Assembly: GCF_001693755.1 (NCBI RefSeq)
Contig: NZ_LYST01000043.1
Location: forward strand, 62,001 to 126,000
Reading direction: 5' to 3'
Length of the DNA stretch: 64,000 bases
Source: Gilliamella sp. wkB171
GTDB taxonomy: Bacteria; Pseudomonadota; Gammaproteobacteria; Enterobacterales; Orbaceae
Of this stretch, positions 42,238 to 54,665 are shown piece after piece. A program made the translations under genes and the position numbers. Within the stretch, counting starts at the first letter, position 1. Every line of letters begins with the position of its first letter. Under the pieces are notes generated by a model. That model was not told where the DNA came from and did not search any database. It was given only the letters and a program-made list of their open reading frames with translations.

Positions 42238-42460
42238 GTGAAATGATTCAGCTTTTAACATAGTTTTTTAAATAGATATCAAAAAGGGCGGAATATGGCT
42301 ACTTTAACAATAGTGGGGGTTGCACTTCATGGAATAACTTTTTCACTCTTACAATAATAAATGCAACACAGGGCAAAACTTATCAATATATAGGTAATGA
42401 ATTTTCGATAAAAGTTTGCTAGAATAGTGCGATTTTTAAATTATTAATCTGGAGAATTTT

Positions 42461-43204
42461 ATGGCAGGTCATAGTAAATGGGCCAATACCAAACACCGTA
42501 AAGCAGCGCAAGATGCGAAACGCGGAAAAATCTTTACCAAAATCATTCGTGAGCTCGTAACAGCAGCAAAACTTGGTGGTGGCGATCCAGCGTCTAACCC
42601 TCGTCTACGTGCTGCTATGGACAAAGCATTATCGAATAATATGACACGTGATACCATGAACAGAGCGATTGCGCGTGGTGTTGGTGGTGAAGATGATACT
42701 AATATGGAAACTATCATCTATGAAGGTTATGGACCTGCTGGTACTGCGGTAATGGTAGAATGCTTAAGTGATAATCGTAACCGTACTGTATCAGAAGTTC
42801 GCCATGCTTTTACTAAAACTGGCGGCAACCTAGGTACCGATGGTTCAGTTTCTTACTTATTTACCAAAAAAGGCGTAATTTCATATCCTACTGGAACTGA
42901 TGAAGATCAAGTCATGGATGCCGCACTTGAAGCAGGTGCTGATGATGTAGTGACTTATGATGATGGCGCAATTGATGTATTTACAACACCTGAATCATTT
43001 GGTGAAGTTAAAGATGCACTTGATGCGGCTGGCTTAGTTGCCGAATCCGCTGAAGTTTCAATGATACCAGCGACCAAAATCGATCTTGATATTGAATCTG
43101 CACCTAAATTATTACGCCTTATCGATATGCTTGAAGATTGCGACGATGTGCAAGAAGTTTATCATAATGGTGAAGTTTCTGACGAGGTTGCAGCAACACT
43201 CTAA
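42461..43204 (+). CDS. yebC: YebC/PmpR family transcription/translation factor
   Basis: 247 residues. It begins [20 protein letters not shown] and carries the family's '[19 protein letters not shown]'-type region, [20 protein letters not shown] (family signature, part) and [12 protein letters not shown]. Proteins of this family were described as DNA-binding regulators; recent work links them to translation of polyproline stretches. RBS GGAGAATTTT precedes the start. Its stop codon TAA overlaps the ATG of ruvC by one base, as part of the conserved yebC-ruvC pair. Confidence 0.95.
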   Translation: MAGHSKWANTKHRKAAQDAKRGKIFTKIIRELVTAAKLGGGDPASNPRLRAAMDKALSNNMTRDTMNRAIARGVGGEDDTNMETIIYEGYGPAGTAVMVECLSDNRNRTVSEVRHAFTKTGGNLGTDGSVSYLFTKKGVISYPTGTDEDQVMDAALEAGADDVVTYDDGAIDVFTTPESFGEVKDALDAAGLVAESAEVSMIPATKIDLDIESAPKLLRLIDMLEDCDDVQEVYHNGEVSDEVAATL

Positions 43205-43692
43205 TGGCCATCATTCTTGGCATCGATCCTGGTTCTCGTTTGACGGGTTACGGCGTAATCCAACAAACGGGACGCCATTTAACCTATCTTGGTAGCGGTT
43301 GCATTCGAACATCAGTTGAAGATTTACCTACTCGTCTAAAACGTATTTATGCTGGCGTGAGTGAAATCATATTGCAATTTCAACCTGATATGTTTGCAAT
43401 AGAACAGGTTTTTATGGCTCGTAACGCCGATTCTGCTTTAAAATTAGGCCAAGCAAGAGGTGCTGCTATTGTTTCGGCTGTTAATAATGATTTACCCGTG
43501 TTTGAATACGCTGCGCGTTTAGTTAAACAAAGTGTAGTTGGTACTGGTGCAGCCGACAAAAAGCAAGTTCAACATATGGTGAAGTTATTATTAAAGTTAC
43601 CCGCCAGCCCGCAAGCTGATGCTGCCGATGCGTTAGCTATTGCAATCACGCATGCTCACATTGGGCAACAGCTGATAAAAAACTGTAAATAA
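43204..43692 (+). CDS. ruvC: Holliday junction resolvase RuvC
   Basis: 162 residues, about ten fewer than E. coli at the C-terminus. It cuts Holliday junctions symmetrically with RuvAB. The four catalytic acids are in place: Asp in [13 protein letters not shown], Glu in FAIEQVF, and two Asp in [11 protein letters not shown]. It overlaps yebC by one base. ruvA and ruvB, which lie just downstream in many relatives, are absent from the 20 kb that follow. Confidence 0.96.
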   Translation: MAIILGIDPGSRLTGYGVIQQTGRHLTYLGSGCIRTSVEDLPTRLKRIYAGVSEIILQFQPDMFAIEQVFMARNADSALKLGQARGAAIVSAVNNDLPVFEYAARLVKQSVVGTGAADKKQVQHMVKLLLKLPASPQADAADALAIAITHAHIGQQLIKNCK

Positions 43693-44040
43693 AATGATTA
43701 AATAATCAGACTTAACGAATACTTATTACTCAAAAACATCATTAATGTTTTAATAATCTAAATTGAGATTGCCCTTTACCCCCTCTCTAAAAATTCTACT
43801 TCTAACTATTACTAACTCAACTCATTAGTTTTTAAGCAAGCTTCGTTATCAAATAAAATATACATACAATGCGAATATAAAAAATGGCTATAAAAATAAC
43901 CTACTGACTTTCAAAATCGTTTATTCGACCTTTGGTTCTATTTTGGGTATAACAACTAAAAATGCTATTGCTAAATTAGCAAATTTAATGTGATAGCAAA
44001 CTTTTTAATAAGCAATAATAAATGCAATATAGAGAATATA

Positions 44041-44071
44041 AAAAATGCGCTAACTAAAGTAGCGCATTTTT
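44041..44071 (+). terminator. Rho-independent terminator, ruvC side
   Basis: AAAAATGCGCTA ... TAGCGCATTTTT with a 7-base loop; a 12-bp stem ending in T5. It is about 350 bp after ruvC, so it may belong to an undetected short transcript or to yebC-ruvC read-through. Confidence 0.75.
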
Positions 44072-44128
44072 GTTCACTTAAAATAGAGGGTTGTAAAAGA
44101 ACCTAATAACTTTTCAAATTTTTTTTCA

Positions 44129-44158
44129 ACCTATACCTAGCAACAGTTAGGTATAGGT
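44129..44158 (-). terminator. Rho-independent terminator of acrAB
   Basis: ACCTATACCTA and TAGGTATAGGT form a perfect 11-bp stem with an 8-base loop. On the minus strand it is followed by a run of A/T including TTGAAAAAAAA, 14 bp after the acrB stop. Confidence 0.7.
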
Positions 44159-44171
44159 AATTTAATTACAG

Positions 44172-47100
44172 CTACTTGTTATCCTTGCTCATATTTTGCT
44201 CTGTTAATAAAACAGGTTTATTCTTATGTTTTGTAAACAATTTTGTCACAAACAAGAAGAATAACGGCACATAAAATATTGCTAAAAATGTTGCAGTTAA
44301 CATACCACCAATTACCCCCGTACCTACTGCATTCTGGCTTGCAGAACCAGCACCACTATTGAGAGCTAATGGTAAAACACCTAAAATGAACGCAAATGAT
44401 GTCATTAAAATCGGACGTAAACGTAATCGACATGCTTCAAGTGTTGCATCAATTAATGATTTACCTTCTTTATCAAGTGCATCTTTGGCAAATTCTACAA
44501 TCAAAATAGCATTCTTAGCCGATAAGCCCATTGTGGTTAATAAACCAACGATAAAGTAAATATCGTTATCAAGCCCCCTAAACATAGTTGCATAAACTGT
44601 ACCTAATATACCAAGCGGTATAACAAATAGGATAGATATTGGCACTGTCCAGCTTTCATATAGCGCAGCCAATGATAAGAACACAACAATTATTGAGATA
44701 ATATAAAGTGTGGTTGTTTGTGAACCAGTTTGGCGTTCTTGATAAGAAATATCTGTCCAGTCAAAAGTATAACCATTAGGTAATATCTCGTTAGATATTT
44801 GCTCCATAATAGCCATTGCTTGACCAGAACTTAAACCTGGCGCCGCAGAACCACTGATCCCCATTGCAGCAACCCCATCGTATCGAACAAGCGATGGCGA
44901 ACCATAACTTTTTGAAGTAGTTGCAAAAGCATCATAAGGTACCATTTCACCTTTTTGATTTTTTACATGCCAATAACTAAAGTCATCAGGTAGCATTCGA
45001 TAAGGTGCATCGGATTGCAAATAGACTTTTTTAACTCGGTTATTGTAGACAAAGTCATCAATATAAGCCGAACCTAGAGCCGTTGATAATACGGTATTTA
45101 CACTACTGACTGATACCCCTAAAGCTTGAGCTGTTTCAAAATCAACATTAATTTTGTATTGTGGTACATCTAACATACTACCAGGTCGAACTTGTTGCAA
45201 ACTAGGATTGTGGCTGGCTGCACCTAACACTTTGAAGAATGTTGCCATTAATGCTTCATGTCCTAGACCAGCCGAATCTTTAAGCATATAAGAGAAACCA
45301 TTTGCCATACCGAGTGAAGGTACCGCTGGTAAATTTGTAATAATAACTCGACCATCAGTAACGGTAGATGCAAATCCATAACCACTTGCAACAAGTGCAT
45401 CGACTTTTTGATCTGAACGTTTACGCTCATCCCAATCTTTTAATCGAATAAAACCAAGCCCCATATTTTGACCACGACCGATCATACTAAAACCAGCAAC
45501 GGTAAATACCTCTTTAACAGAGTCTGCTTTTTTTGTAGTATAAAACTTAGTCGTTTTATCTAATACTGCCATGGTTTGCTCTAATGTCGCACCGGGTGGT
45601 AGTTCTACCATAACAATAAGCACACCTTGGTCTTCATTAGGCAAGAACCCTGTTGGTAAGCGCTGGAAACCAAAAATAAGACCAATAACAATTAAAATAT
45701 AACAAACAAAGCTGATTAAAGGGTAACGAATAAATTTAATTACGCCTTTTTCGTATAGATGCAAACTTTTATTATAAAAGTTGTTAAACCAACCAAAAAA
45801 GCGGTGAGTGACTTCACTAAACCAAGTAAATGGAGGAATAGTAGCTAATTTCGCCGCGATTGATTGTTTGACTACGACACCGTCTTTAGTTGGCGCTTTT
45901 AAAATTTGAGCACAAAGAGCAGGTGTTAATACGATCGCCATTAAAACCGATAGAGACATCGCCGTAACAATAGTGATGGAGAACTGACGGTAAATACCAC
46001 CCGCTGCGCCGCCATAGAATGCCATTGGCACAAATACTGCAGAAAGTACTACGGCAATCCCCACTAATGCTGAGGTTATTTGTTCCATCGACTTGACTGT
46101 TGCTTGATAAGGCGACAACCCTTCGTCATGCATAATACGCTCAACATTTTCAATAACCACGATAGCATCATCGACCAATAGACCGATTGCTAATACCATC
46201 GCGAACATTGATAACGTATTGATAGTAAATCCACATATATATAACACCGCAAAGGTACCCAATAGTACAACCGGTACGGTAATTGTCGGAATTAGAGTTG
46301 AACGAAGGTTTTGTAAAAACACATACATTACGATAACAACTAAGATGATTGCTTCAATTAATGTATGAACCACATTACTAATCGACAATTTAACAAATGG
46401 TGTTGTATCGTAAGGATAAGCAAATTTGATATCTTCGGGAAAAATTTTAGATAATTCCTGAATTTTTTTATCGACTTGTTCTGAAGTATTTAATTGGTTA
46501 GCACCCGTTGCTAAATAGATCCCCAGACCTGCTGATGCATTACCATTGTAACGAGAAATAAAATTATAATCGGCTGCACCAATTTCAACATTGGCAATAT
46601 CTTTTAATAAGACATTAGAACCATCGGTATTTACACGAACTAAGATATTCTGAAATTGCTCAGGGTTTTTTAAACGAGATTGAGCTGTAATTGTAGCATT
46701 GAGTTCTTGACCTTCAGTTGAAGGTAAAGCACCTAACTGACCTGCTGTAACCTGAGCATTTTGTGCTTGAATTGCAGCAGTAACTTCTTCAATTGATAAA
46801 TTAAAATAATTTAATTTATTTGGATCTAACCAAATACGCATAGCATATTCAGAACCAAACAGCTGTGTATCGCCTACACCTTGAACACGACGAATAGGAT
46901 CTTGTACGGTAGAATAAACAAAGTCAGCAATATCTGCTTGTGTTTTCTGTGGGTTTGTCGAATAAAAACCAATAACCTTTAAAAAGTTAGTGTTATTTTT
47001 AGCAACTGACACCCCATTTTTTTGCACACTATCAGGTAAGCGTGACTTGATACTTTCTACTTTATTCAATACTTGTACTTGCGCAAAATCAGGATTAGTT

Positions 47101-47390
47101 CCAGGTGCAAATGTTAATGTAGTTTGAACCACACCTTGTGCACTACTGGTTGATTTCATATAAATCAAGTTATCTAAACCTGTTAAATTTTGTTCAATCA
47201 ACTGAGTTACTGTATTTTCGATTGTTTGCGCATCAGCACCTGGATAAGTTGCCGTTACTGTAACAGCAGGCGGTGCAATATCGGGATATTGTTCGACAGC
47301 TAGCAACTTTATACATAAGGCACCGCCTAACATCATCATGATAGCAATAACCCATGCAAAAACAGGTCTATCAATAAAAAACTTAGCCAT
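44172..47390 (-). CDS. acrB: RND multidrug efflux pump, inner-membrane permease AcrB
   Basis: 1072 residues, 12 transmembrane helices and two large periplasmic loops. It starts MAKFFIDRPVFAWVIAI as AcrB does. The proton-relay aspartates are in GLLVDDAIVVIENVERI (helix 4), and the partner lysine helix 10 region follows YFIVGLLTTMGLSAKNAILI. It exports drugs, bile salts, detergents and dyes through a TolC-type channel in exchange for protons. The slightly long C-terminus (KHKNKPVLLTEQNMSKDNK) is normal. It begins 19 bp after acrA stops. Confidence 0.96.
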   Translation of the reverse strand: MAKFFIDRPVFAWVIAIMMMLGGALCIKLLAVEQYPDIAPPAVTVTATYPGADAQTIENTVTQLIEQNLTGLDNLIYMKSTSSAQGVVQTTLTFAPGTNPDFAQVQVLNKVESIKSRLPDSVQKNGVSVAKNNTNFLKVIGFYSTNPQKTQADIADFVYSTVQDPIRRVQGVGDTQLFGSEYAMRIWLDPNKLNYFNLSIEEVTAAIQAQNAQVTAGQLGALPSTEGQELNATITAQSRLKNPEQFQNILVRVNTDGSNVLLKDIANVEIGAADYNFISRYNGNASAGLGIYLATGANQLNTSEQVDKKIQELSKIFPEDIKFAYPYDTTPFVKLSISNVVHTLIEAIILVVIVMYVFLQNLRSTLIPTITVPVVLLGTFAVLYICGFTINTLSMFAMVLAIGLLVDDAIVVIENVERIMHDEGLSPYQATVKSMEQITSALVGIAVVLSAVFVPMAFYGGAAGGIYRQFSITIVTAMSLSVLMAIVLTPALCAQILKAPTKDGVVVKQSIAAKLATIPPFTWFSEVTHRFFGWFNNFYNKSLHLYEKGVIKFIRYPLISFVCYILIVIGLIFGFQRLPTGFLPNEDQGVLIVMVELPPGATLEQTMAVLDKTTKFYTTKKADSVKEVFTVAGFSMIGRGQNMGLGFIRLKDWDERKRSDQKVDALVASGYGFASTVTDGRVIITNLPAVPSLGMANGFSYMLKDSAGLGHEALMATFFKVLGAASHNPSLQQVRPGSMLDVPQYKINVDFETAQALGVSVSSVNTVLSTALGSAYIDDFVYNNRVKKVYLQSDAPYRMLPDDFSYWHVKNQKGEMVPYDAFATTSKSYGSPSLVRYDGVAAMGISGSAAPGLSSGQAMAIMEQISNEILPNGYTFDWTDISYQERQTGSQTTTLYIISIIVVFLSLAALYESWTVPISILFVIPLGILGTVYATMFRGLDNDIYFIVGLLTTMGLSAKNAILIVEFAKDALDKEGKSLIDATLEACRLRLRPILMTSFAFILGVLPLALNSGAGSASQNAVGTGVIGGMLTATFLAIFYVPLFFLFVTKLFTKHKNKPVLLTEQNMSKDNK

Positions 47391-47409
47391 AATTAAATCT
47401 ACCCCTGTT

Positions 47410-48606
47410 TTATTTCACACTGTTTTTGATGATATTGTCTAACTGGTCTTGTGATAAAGTAGCTGGCTCACCCACAATTTGTCCTTTCATTGGTTGTCCC
47501 ATTTCAACAGCAGTTAAGTTAAGTAAGCCTGTTGTAATCACTTGTTCCCCAACATTAATGCCTTTAGTTACCACCCAATAACCACTTACACCAGTGTAAA
47601 TTTGGATACCTTGGCGATACTCAATTGAATTATCGGGTTTTAAAATTTTAGCGGTATATTCACCTTTGACATTACTGGTAATACCTTGTTGTGGAACAAG
47701 TACAGCATTTTTAATATAACCAAGAGTCAATTGCGGTTTAACAAACATACCAGGTAAAATTTTGCCTTCAGTATTGGCAAATTGAGATCGCAATGTAACC
47801 GTTCCAGTCGTTTCATTAACAGTCATATCAGAAAACTTGATATTACCAGGTAAAGCATATTTAGACCCATCATTAAAGTATAATTCAACATTATCCCCTT
47901 TTGCTGGTTCATAAATAACGTTTTCTTCTTGAAGATATTTATTATATCGGGTTGCAGCTTCGGTCATATCAACATAAATCGGATCAAGCTGTTGAACTAA
48001 TGCTAACGGGTTTGCTTGCCCAGCCGACACTAACGCGCCTTCAGTCACACTTGATTTACCAATGTAACCATCAATAGGAGAATACACTTTGGTGTAATCT
48101 AAATTAACTTTGGCTGTATGTTCTGCTGCTTGAGCAACTAATACACTGGCTTCCGCCTGTTTTGCATCAGCGGCTGCCTTATCATAATCTTGTTGGCTGA
48201 TCGATTTGGTTGTTAATAATCCTGCATAACGTTTTAAAGTCAGTTGCGCAATATTAGCATTCGCTTTGGCACTAGCAACACTGGCAACGGCACTATCGTA
48301 ATTAGCCTGATAAATTGCTGGATCGATTTGATAAAGTGATTGGCCTGCTTTGACATTCGAACTTTCTTCAAATTCGCGTTTTAGCACAATACCACCAACC
48401 TGAGGTCTAATTTCAGCAATTTGAGACGCAACTACGCGACCAGGTAAACTGATTTTTAAGGTGAAGTCCAAAGGTTCAACTTTAAAAACGGTTACTTTTG
48501 GTATTTGATTATTACCGCCCTGTGATTTGCTATTATCACAACTAGTTAATAAAAGTAGACTGCTTAATGCTACTGGTACGGTTAATAATAGTTTGTTAAA
48601 TCTCAT
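47410..48606 (-). CDS. acrA: RND efflux periplasmic adaptor lipoprotein AcrA
   Basis: 398 residues. A lipoprotein signal peptide ends in LLLLTSC; Asp at +2 keeps it in the inner membrane. The membrane-fusion protein layout is visible: lipoyl halves (SQIAEIRPQVGGIV and VYSPIDGYIGKSSV) around an alpha-hairpin (about residues 100-170, Ala/Lys rich), then beta-barrel (GKILPGMFVKPQL) and membrane-proximal domains. It joins AcrB to the outer-membrane channel. acrR, the usual divergent repressor gene, is not adjacent: zipA occupies that side. Confidence 0.95.
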   Translation of the reverse strand: MRFNKLLLTVPVALSSLLLLTSCDNSKSQGGNNQIPKVTVFKVEPLDFTLKISLPGRVVASQIAEIRPQVGGIVLKREFEESSNVKAGQSLYQIDPAIYQANYDSAVASVASAKANANIAQLTLKRYAGLLTTKSISQQDYDKAAADAKQAEASVLVAQAAEHTAKVNLDYTKVYSPIDGYIGKSSVTEGALVSAGQANPLALVQQLDPIYVDMTEAATRYNKYLQEENVIYEPAKGDNVELYFNDGSKYALPGNIKFSDMTVNETTGTVTLRSQFANTEGKILPGMFVKPQLTLGYIKNAVLVPQQGITSNVKGEYTAKILKPDNSIEYRQGIQIYTGVSGYWVVTKGINVGEQVITTGLLNLTAVEMGQPMKGQIVGEPATLSQDQLDNIIKNSVK

Positions 48607-49026
48607 ATCAAAATGACCTCAGTAAACTTAATAATTATTTTTTTAATAACATTGAATGTAATTCAAAAGTAACCGAGGATTTTACAAAAAATATGCATAA
48701 ATTGTAAGTATCTTTACAGCTTAATAGCACAGAGTTCTAAAAAATGCCAAACTAAGGGATGATAGTAAAAAAATGATATTGGTTATTATGCTTTTTTAAA
48801 TAAATAAAGTACTATGTGTTAATTGATTTTTTGTGCTATAAAATAGTTTAGATAAAATGTTATACTAATAAGTAAAACGGTAAACCTAGCTTTTCAAGTG
48901 ATATTAATTTGTATTTACTAAGAATAACTAAAAAATTTACAGGTGTTATACTCCGTAATCATTTTTATTCAAAAATAGTTTTGAATAATTTGAGTCTATA
49001 TTTAATTTAATTCTGAGATGGTTATT
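48607..49026. other. Divergent promoter region acrA/zipA (420 bp)
   Basis: No ORF is credible. The element TGAAT-GTA-ATTCA at 48653-48665, about 47 bp before acrA, is a dyad resembling half of the TetR-type operator used by AcrR in enterics; it is a weak operator candidate. The rest is AT-rich spacer. Confidence 0.35.
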
Positions 49027-49953
49027 ATGGATAATTTACGTATTGTTCTAATTGTTGTTGCGTCCTTGGTCATTATTGCATTATTGATTCACGGATTTTG
49101 GATCAATAAAAAGGAGCGCTCTTCTTTATTTAATTCTGATAAAAGGAAGAAAAACCAGCAAAATACTCAACAGTATGAAAATAGCTATATCGATGATATA
49201 GAAGAAGATGATGTGATATTAATCACACCTAAAAACAAAAAAAATAGTGAAAGTGTAGATAAAAACACACCGGATGAACTCGTTCAAGAAACCATGCCTA
49301 AGCAAGAGGATCTATTTGTTAATAATAATCATCAAGAGCCAACAACACAAGCGCCAGTTTCTAAAGAGCCAAATATAAACTTGAATCATGATCTATTTGA
49401 CGATGAACCGTCAAAAGTTGAAGCTCAACCTGATGTATCAATTGAAAAAGCTGATGCTAAACGGGAAGATAAAATTCAACCGGCTACACAAAAAACAAAA
49501 CAAGAAAAACTTAACATCAATAAAAATGATGAAGATAAAACCGAAATCATTATCTTGAACATTAAAGGCATCAACGGTAAGTTATTGCAAGGCGATGTTT
49601 TATTAGGCAGTATTATGCAATCAGGGTTTCAATTTGGCGATATGCGAATTTTCCATCGGCATGTTGACCCTGCCGGTAATGGTCCAATACTCTTTAGTTT
49701 GGCAAATATGGTTAATCCAGGCTATCTCGATCCTGAAACCATGCATGAATTTACAACGCCAGGGGTTTCAATTTTTATGGTTGCACCGACTCAAGGTAAC
49801 AATCAACAAAACTTTAAACTGATGCTTCAAACTGCCCAACGTATTGCTGACGATGTTAATGGTGTTGTGTTAGATGATGAACATCATATGCTGACACCGC
49901 AAAAAATTGATAGTTACAAAGAGCGTATCAAAAAAGCGTGTAACGAAATTTAA
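49027..49953 (+). CDS. zipA: Cell division protein ZipA
   Basis: 308 residues from ATG 49027 (in-frame ATG 49018 also possible, but GAGATGG upstream favours 49027). An N-terminal membrane anchor, '[20 protein letters not shown]' then [10 protein letters not shown], aligns with E. coli ZipA; residues about 30-175 are a charged, Gln/Lys/Asp-rich linker; the C-terminal ZipA domain has '[20 protein letters not shown]', [19 protein letters not shown] and [16 protein letters not shown], which bind the FtsZ tail. It tethers FtsZ to the inner membrane at the divisome. zipA-ligA adjacency matches E. coli. Confidence 0.94.
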   Translation: MDNLRIVLIVVASLVIIALLIHGFWINKKERSSLFNSDKRKKNQQNTQQYENSYIDDIEEDDVILITPKNKKNSESVDKNTPDELVQETMPKQEDLFVNNNHQEPTTQAPVSKEPNINLNHDLFDDEPSKVEAQPDVSIEKADAKREDKIQPATQKTKQEKLNINKNDEDKTEIIILNIKGINGKLLQGDVLLGSIMQSGFQFGDMRIFHRHVDPAGNGPILFSLANMVNPGYLDPETMHEFTTPGVSIFMVAPTQGNNQQNFKLMLQTAQRIADDVNGVVLDDEHHMLTPQKIDSYKERIKKACNEI

Positions 49954-49984
49954 TCCCAACGTCTTTTCAGTAATGATTCTTCAA

Positions 49985-50014
49985 TACCACCTTCAATGTA
50001 ATTTGAGGGTGGTA
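49985..50014 (+). terminator. Hairpin after zipA
   Basis: TACCACCTTCAA and TTGAGGGTGGTA form a 12-bp stem with one G-T pair, 32 bp after the zipA stop. There is no clear U run (ATTAAAAC follows), so it is a possible weak terminator or processing site. Confidence 0.5.
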
Positions 50015-50129
50015 ATTAAAACTTTGAACAGCTCATAAAATTGGCTGTTTGGAAATAATAATTGTCTTATCTGACAAAATCAGAGTAATAGGAATGTGAT
50101 AATCTTTTAACGCTCATGTATTAATTTAA

Positions 50130-52220
<2,091 letters not shown>

Positions 52221-52239
52221 ATAACAAATATACTGGCAT

Positions 52240-52272
52240 CTACTTCACTATTTATTGAAAATAGTGAAGTAG
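52240..52272. terminator. Strong 14-bp hairpin between ligA and luxS
   Basis: CTACTTCACTATTT, loop ATTGA, AAATAGTGAAGTAG: a perfect 14-bp stem ending 20 bp before luxS. It is followed by CAAAACTAAGGAG rather than a T run, so it may be a ligA 3'-end structure, a luxS 5'-UTR element or a regulator site. Confidence 0.55.
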
Positions 52273-52292
52273 CAAAAACTAAGGAGAATGTC

Positions 52293-52808
52293 ATGCCATT
52301 ATTAGATAGTTTTAAAGTCGATCATACTAAAATGAAAGCACCTTTTGTCCGTATTGCTAAAACAATGAAAACGCCTAAAGGTGATGATATTAGTGTATTT
52401 GATCTTCGTTTTACTGTTCCCAATAAAGAGTTATTGCCAGAAAAAGGCATTCATACATTAGAACATCTATTTGCAGGATTTATGCGCGATCATCTTAATA
52501 GTGATAAAGTCGAAATTATTGATATCTCGCCAATGGGATGTCGAACCGGATTTTATATGAGCCTTATTGGTAAACCAGATGAATCATTAGTGGTTGATGC
52601 ATGGCTAAAATCTATGCATGATGTTTTAAAAGTTGAATCACAAAAACAGATCCCCGAATTAAATGAATATCAGTGTGGGACTTATAAAATGCACTCATTA
52701 GATGAAGCGAAAGTAATTGCAGATAAAATTATTCAGTCAGGAATTGGAATTTGCAATAATCATGATATTGCATTAACTGAAGAACAACTCGTGAAAATTA
52801 ATCAATAA
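52293..52808 (+). CDS. luxS: S-ribosylhomocysteine lyase (AI-2 synthase)
   Basis: 171 residues. It cleaves S-ribosylhomocysteine to homocysteine and DPD, the precursor of autoinducer-2, completing the activated methyl cycle. Metal motif [12 protein letters not shown] (HxxEH), catalytic cysteine in [11 protein letters not shown], and the third metal ligand in [30 protein letters not shown] is strong. The tautomerase gene starts 9 bp after its stop. Confidence 0.97.
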   Translation: MPLLDSFKVDHTKMKAPFVRIAKTMKTPKGDDISVFDLRFTVPNKELLPEKGIHTLEHLFAGFMRDHLNSDKVEIIDISPMGCRTGFYMSLIGKPDESLVVDAWLKSMHDVLKVESQKQIPELNEYQCGTYKMHSLDEAKVIADKIIQSGIGICNNHDIALTEEQLVKINQ

Positions 52809-52817
52809 GGAAATAAT

Positions 52818-53006
52818 ATGCCAAACGTTGTTATTGACTTTTTAGAAGGTCGCACTATAGAACAAAAAAGAGAAATGGCTAAACGTGTAACCAATGCTAT
52901 TGCCGAAACTCTAAATTGTAAGCCTGAAGCAGTCCAAATTATTATGCACGAAATTTCAAAAGACCAAATTGCGAATGGTGGCGTTTTGCGGTGCGATAAA
53001 GATTAA
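52818..53006 (+). CDS. 4-oxalocrotonate tautomerase family protein
   Basis: 62 residues, the canonical length. Pro follows the initiator Met (MPNVVIDFLEGRTIEQKREM), giving the N-terminal catalytic proline after Met removal; the family's central Arg-rich strand is represented by KRVTNAIAET and the C-terminal half by IIMHEISKDQIANGG. Such enzymes tautomerise keto-enol substrates; the substrate here is unknown. RBS AAGGAAATAAT. It is apparently co-transcribed with luxS. Confidence 0.88.
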   Translation: MPNVVIDFLEGRTIEQKREMAKRVTNAIAETLNCKPEAVQIIMHEISKDQIANGGVLRCDKD

Positions 53007-53030
53007 TTAAACCCAAAACTCAATTTAAAA

Positions 53031-53109
53031 ATGACAAGCCTTGTCATAATTTAAGCACACTATCCATATTTAATATAAAACCTTAAAGATCATTGTGTTT
53101 TTAAGGTTT
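53031..53109. terminator. Two hairpins between the luxS-tautomerase operon and ribA
   Basis: First, ATGACAAG-C-CTTGTCAT at 53031-53047 (a compact palindrome). Second, AAACCTTAAA ... TTTAAGGTTT at 53078-53109 with a 12-base loop. Both lie in the convergent gap and the second is a plausible bidirectional terminator. Confidence 0.55.
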
Positions 53110-53162
53110 ATCTAGTCTAAATCTTTAGCAACGTTTGTAATATTTAACATGATATAAAATAC

Positions 53163-53765
53163 TTAGTGATTGCAATGAAGGTGAAGTAAATGCCCCATTT
53201 TACTGACTTTGGTTGCCAAATAGTGCTCATTATTAGGATTTTCACCCACTTCTAACGGCACCCTTTCAGTAATTTTTATGCCTGCTTGTTCAAGCACTCT
53301 TATTTTTTCAGGATTATTGGTTAATAGTCTAATATCAGATACACCAAGTAATGTTAGCATGTCTGCGCAAAGCGTAAAGTCACGTTCGTCAGCAGCAAAA
53401 CCCAGTTGTTCATTAGCTTCTACTGTATCTAGTCCTTGATCTTGCAGTGCGTAAGCGCGAATTTTATTAAGCAAACCAATATTTCGACCTTCTTGACGAT
53501 GATAAAGTAAAATACCCCGTCCTGCTTGTGCGATCTGTTTTAAAGCCGCCTCTAGCTGAAAACCACAATCACAACGTAAACTAAATAGCGCATCGCCAGT
53601 AAGGCATTCTGAATGAATTCTTGTTAATACAGGCTGTTTATTTGCAATATCACCCAAAACTAACGCCACATGATCCTTGCCAGTTGCAATTTCTTCAAAT
53701 CCCACAATAGTGAAACATCCCCATGGGGTTGGCAGTTTTGCTTGTGCAACAAGTTTTAATTGCAT
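53163..53765 (-). CDS. ribA: GTP cyclohydrolase II
   Basis: 200 residues from ATG 53765 (an adjacent ATG at 53768 is possible; GGAG spacing favours 53765). First step of riboflavin synthesis: GTP to diaminohydroxy-ribosylamino-pyrimidine phosphate, formate and pyrophosphate. Zinc ligands are in [20 protein letters not shown]; catalytic and GTP-binding motifs are [13 protein letters not shown] and LLTNNPEKI. Stand-alone, without a RibB domain, as in E. coli. Divergent from pgpB, its E. coli neighbour. No FMN riboswitch is present upstream. Confidence 0.96.
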   Translation of the reverse strand: MQLKLVAQAKLPTPWGCFTIVGFEEIATGKDHVALVLGDIANKQPVLTRIHSECLTGDALFSLRCDCGFQLEAALKQIAQAGRGILLYHRQEGRNIGLLNKIRAYALQDQGLDTVEANEQLGFAADERDFTLCADMLTLLGVSDIRLLTNNPEKIRVLEQAGIKITERVPLEVGENPNNEHYLATKVSKMGHLLHLHCNH

Positions 53766-53862
53766 CATTATCTCCGTATTGAATAAAACTTAAATAGAAT
53801 TTTTTAAAAAACTCTCTTCCATGCTAAAATATATAGCAATTTGTGCTTAATTGAGTTTTTAA

Positions 53863-54582
53863 ATGGGGTTAATAATAAAAAAAACAATAGCCACACTGGC
53901 TATTTTCTTAGTTATACCTTTAGTCATTATAGCTATAAATTGGCATTGGCAACCAGAATCATTAAATAATACATCCCAATTTTTTTTCGTCATAACAGAA
54001 ACGGCAAGTTTTCCTTGGGCAATAATAACATCATTCGTTTTTTTTATCCTGTTTTGCTTATTATTAAACATTAAAACGACAAAAAAAATAGTATTAATAG
54101 GAATACTTCTTGTGGGTGCAATATTAACTGGGCAAATGATTAAAGCTGTTATTAAATCTCAAACAGCAGAATCTCGGCCCTATGTATTATGGATGAATAA
54201 ACAATATCAATTGAGTGATGATAAATTTTATTCGTTGGCTAAATCGGAAAAAAAACAACTCATTGATCAGTTATTGACTAATTCCAACATAATCCCAACA
54301 TGGTTACGTCAACATTGGCAAAACGAAACAGGTTATTCATTTCCATCAGGACATACTTTATTTGCAGTAACATGGGCCTTTTTAGCAGTGACATTATTAG
54401 GCTTTAAACGCCATTATATTGTGGTCTATATGTTGATTATTTGGGCATTATTAATTGAAATTAGTCGATTATGTTTGGGTATGCACAGCCCAATTGATCT
54501 GTTGTGTGGTATTTTAGTTGCTTGGATCATTTCATTAATTTGCTATTTTTATGCACAAAAATATCATATAGTAGATAACTGA
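53863..54582 (+). CDS. pgpB: Phosphatidylglycerophosphatase B / undecaprenyl-pyrophosphate phosphatase
   Basis: 239 residues, about six membrane helices. PAP2 phosphatase motifs in order: KSQTAESRP (C1), FPSGHT (C2) and SRLCLGMHSPIDL (C3) with the catalytic His residues. PgpB dephosphorylates phosphatidylglycerophosphate, lysophosphatidate and undecaprenyl pyrophosphate at the inner membrane. Located before lapA-lapB as in E. coli. Confidence 0.93.
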   Translation: MGLIIKKTIATLAIFLVIPLVIIAINWHWQPESLNNTSQFFFVITETASFPWAIITSFVFFILFCLLLNIKTTKKIVLIGILLVGAILTGQMIKAVIKSQTAESRPYVLWMNKQYQLSDDKFYSLAKSEKKQLIDQLLTNSNIIPTWLRQHWQNETGYSFPSGHTLFAVTWAFLAVTLLGFKRHYIVVYMLIIWALLIEISRLCLGMHSPIDLLCGILVAWIISLICYFYAQKYHIVDN

Positions 54583-54665
54583 TAATTAGCGTAAACAGTG
54601 TTGAAAAAATATTTGAGAATAACGCTCATTTTAAATAACGTTAAAATAATAAAAAGGTTATTATT

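Larger units (their letters stand above)
43693..44171. other. Intergenic region ruvC-acrB (479 bp) with two hairpins at its right end
   Basis: No ORF is credible in 43693-44040, which is plain AT-rich DNA. The right third holds the two terminators listed separately. Confidence 0.4.

Noticed and set aside
53769-53862. FMN riboswitch before ribA
   Set aside because: The ribA-pgpB gap is under 100 bp and lacks the conserved RFN element stems.
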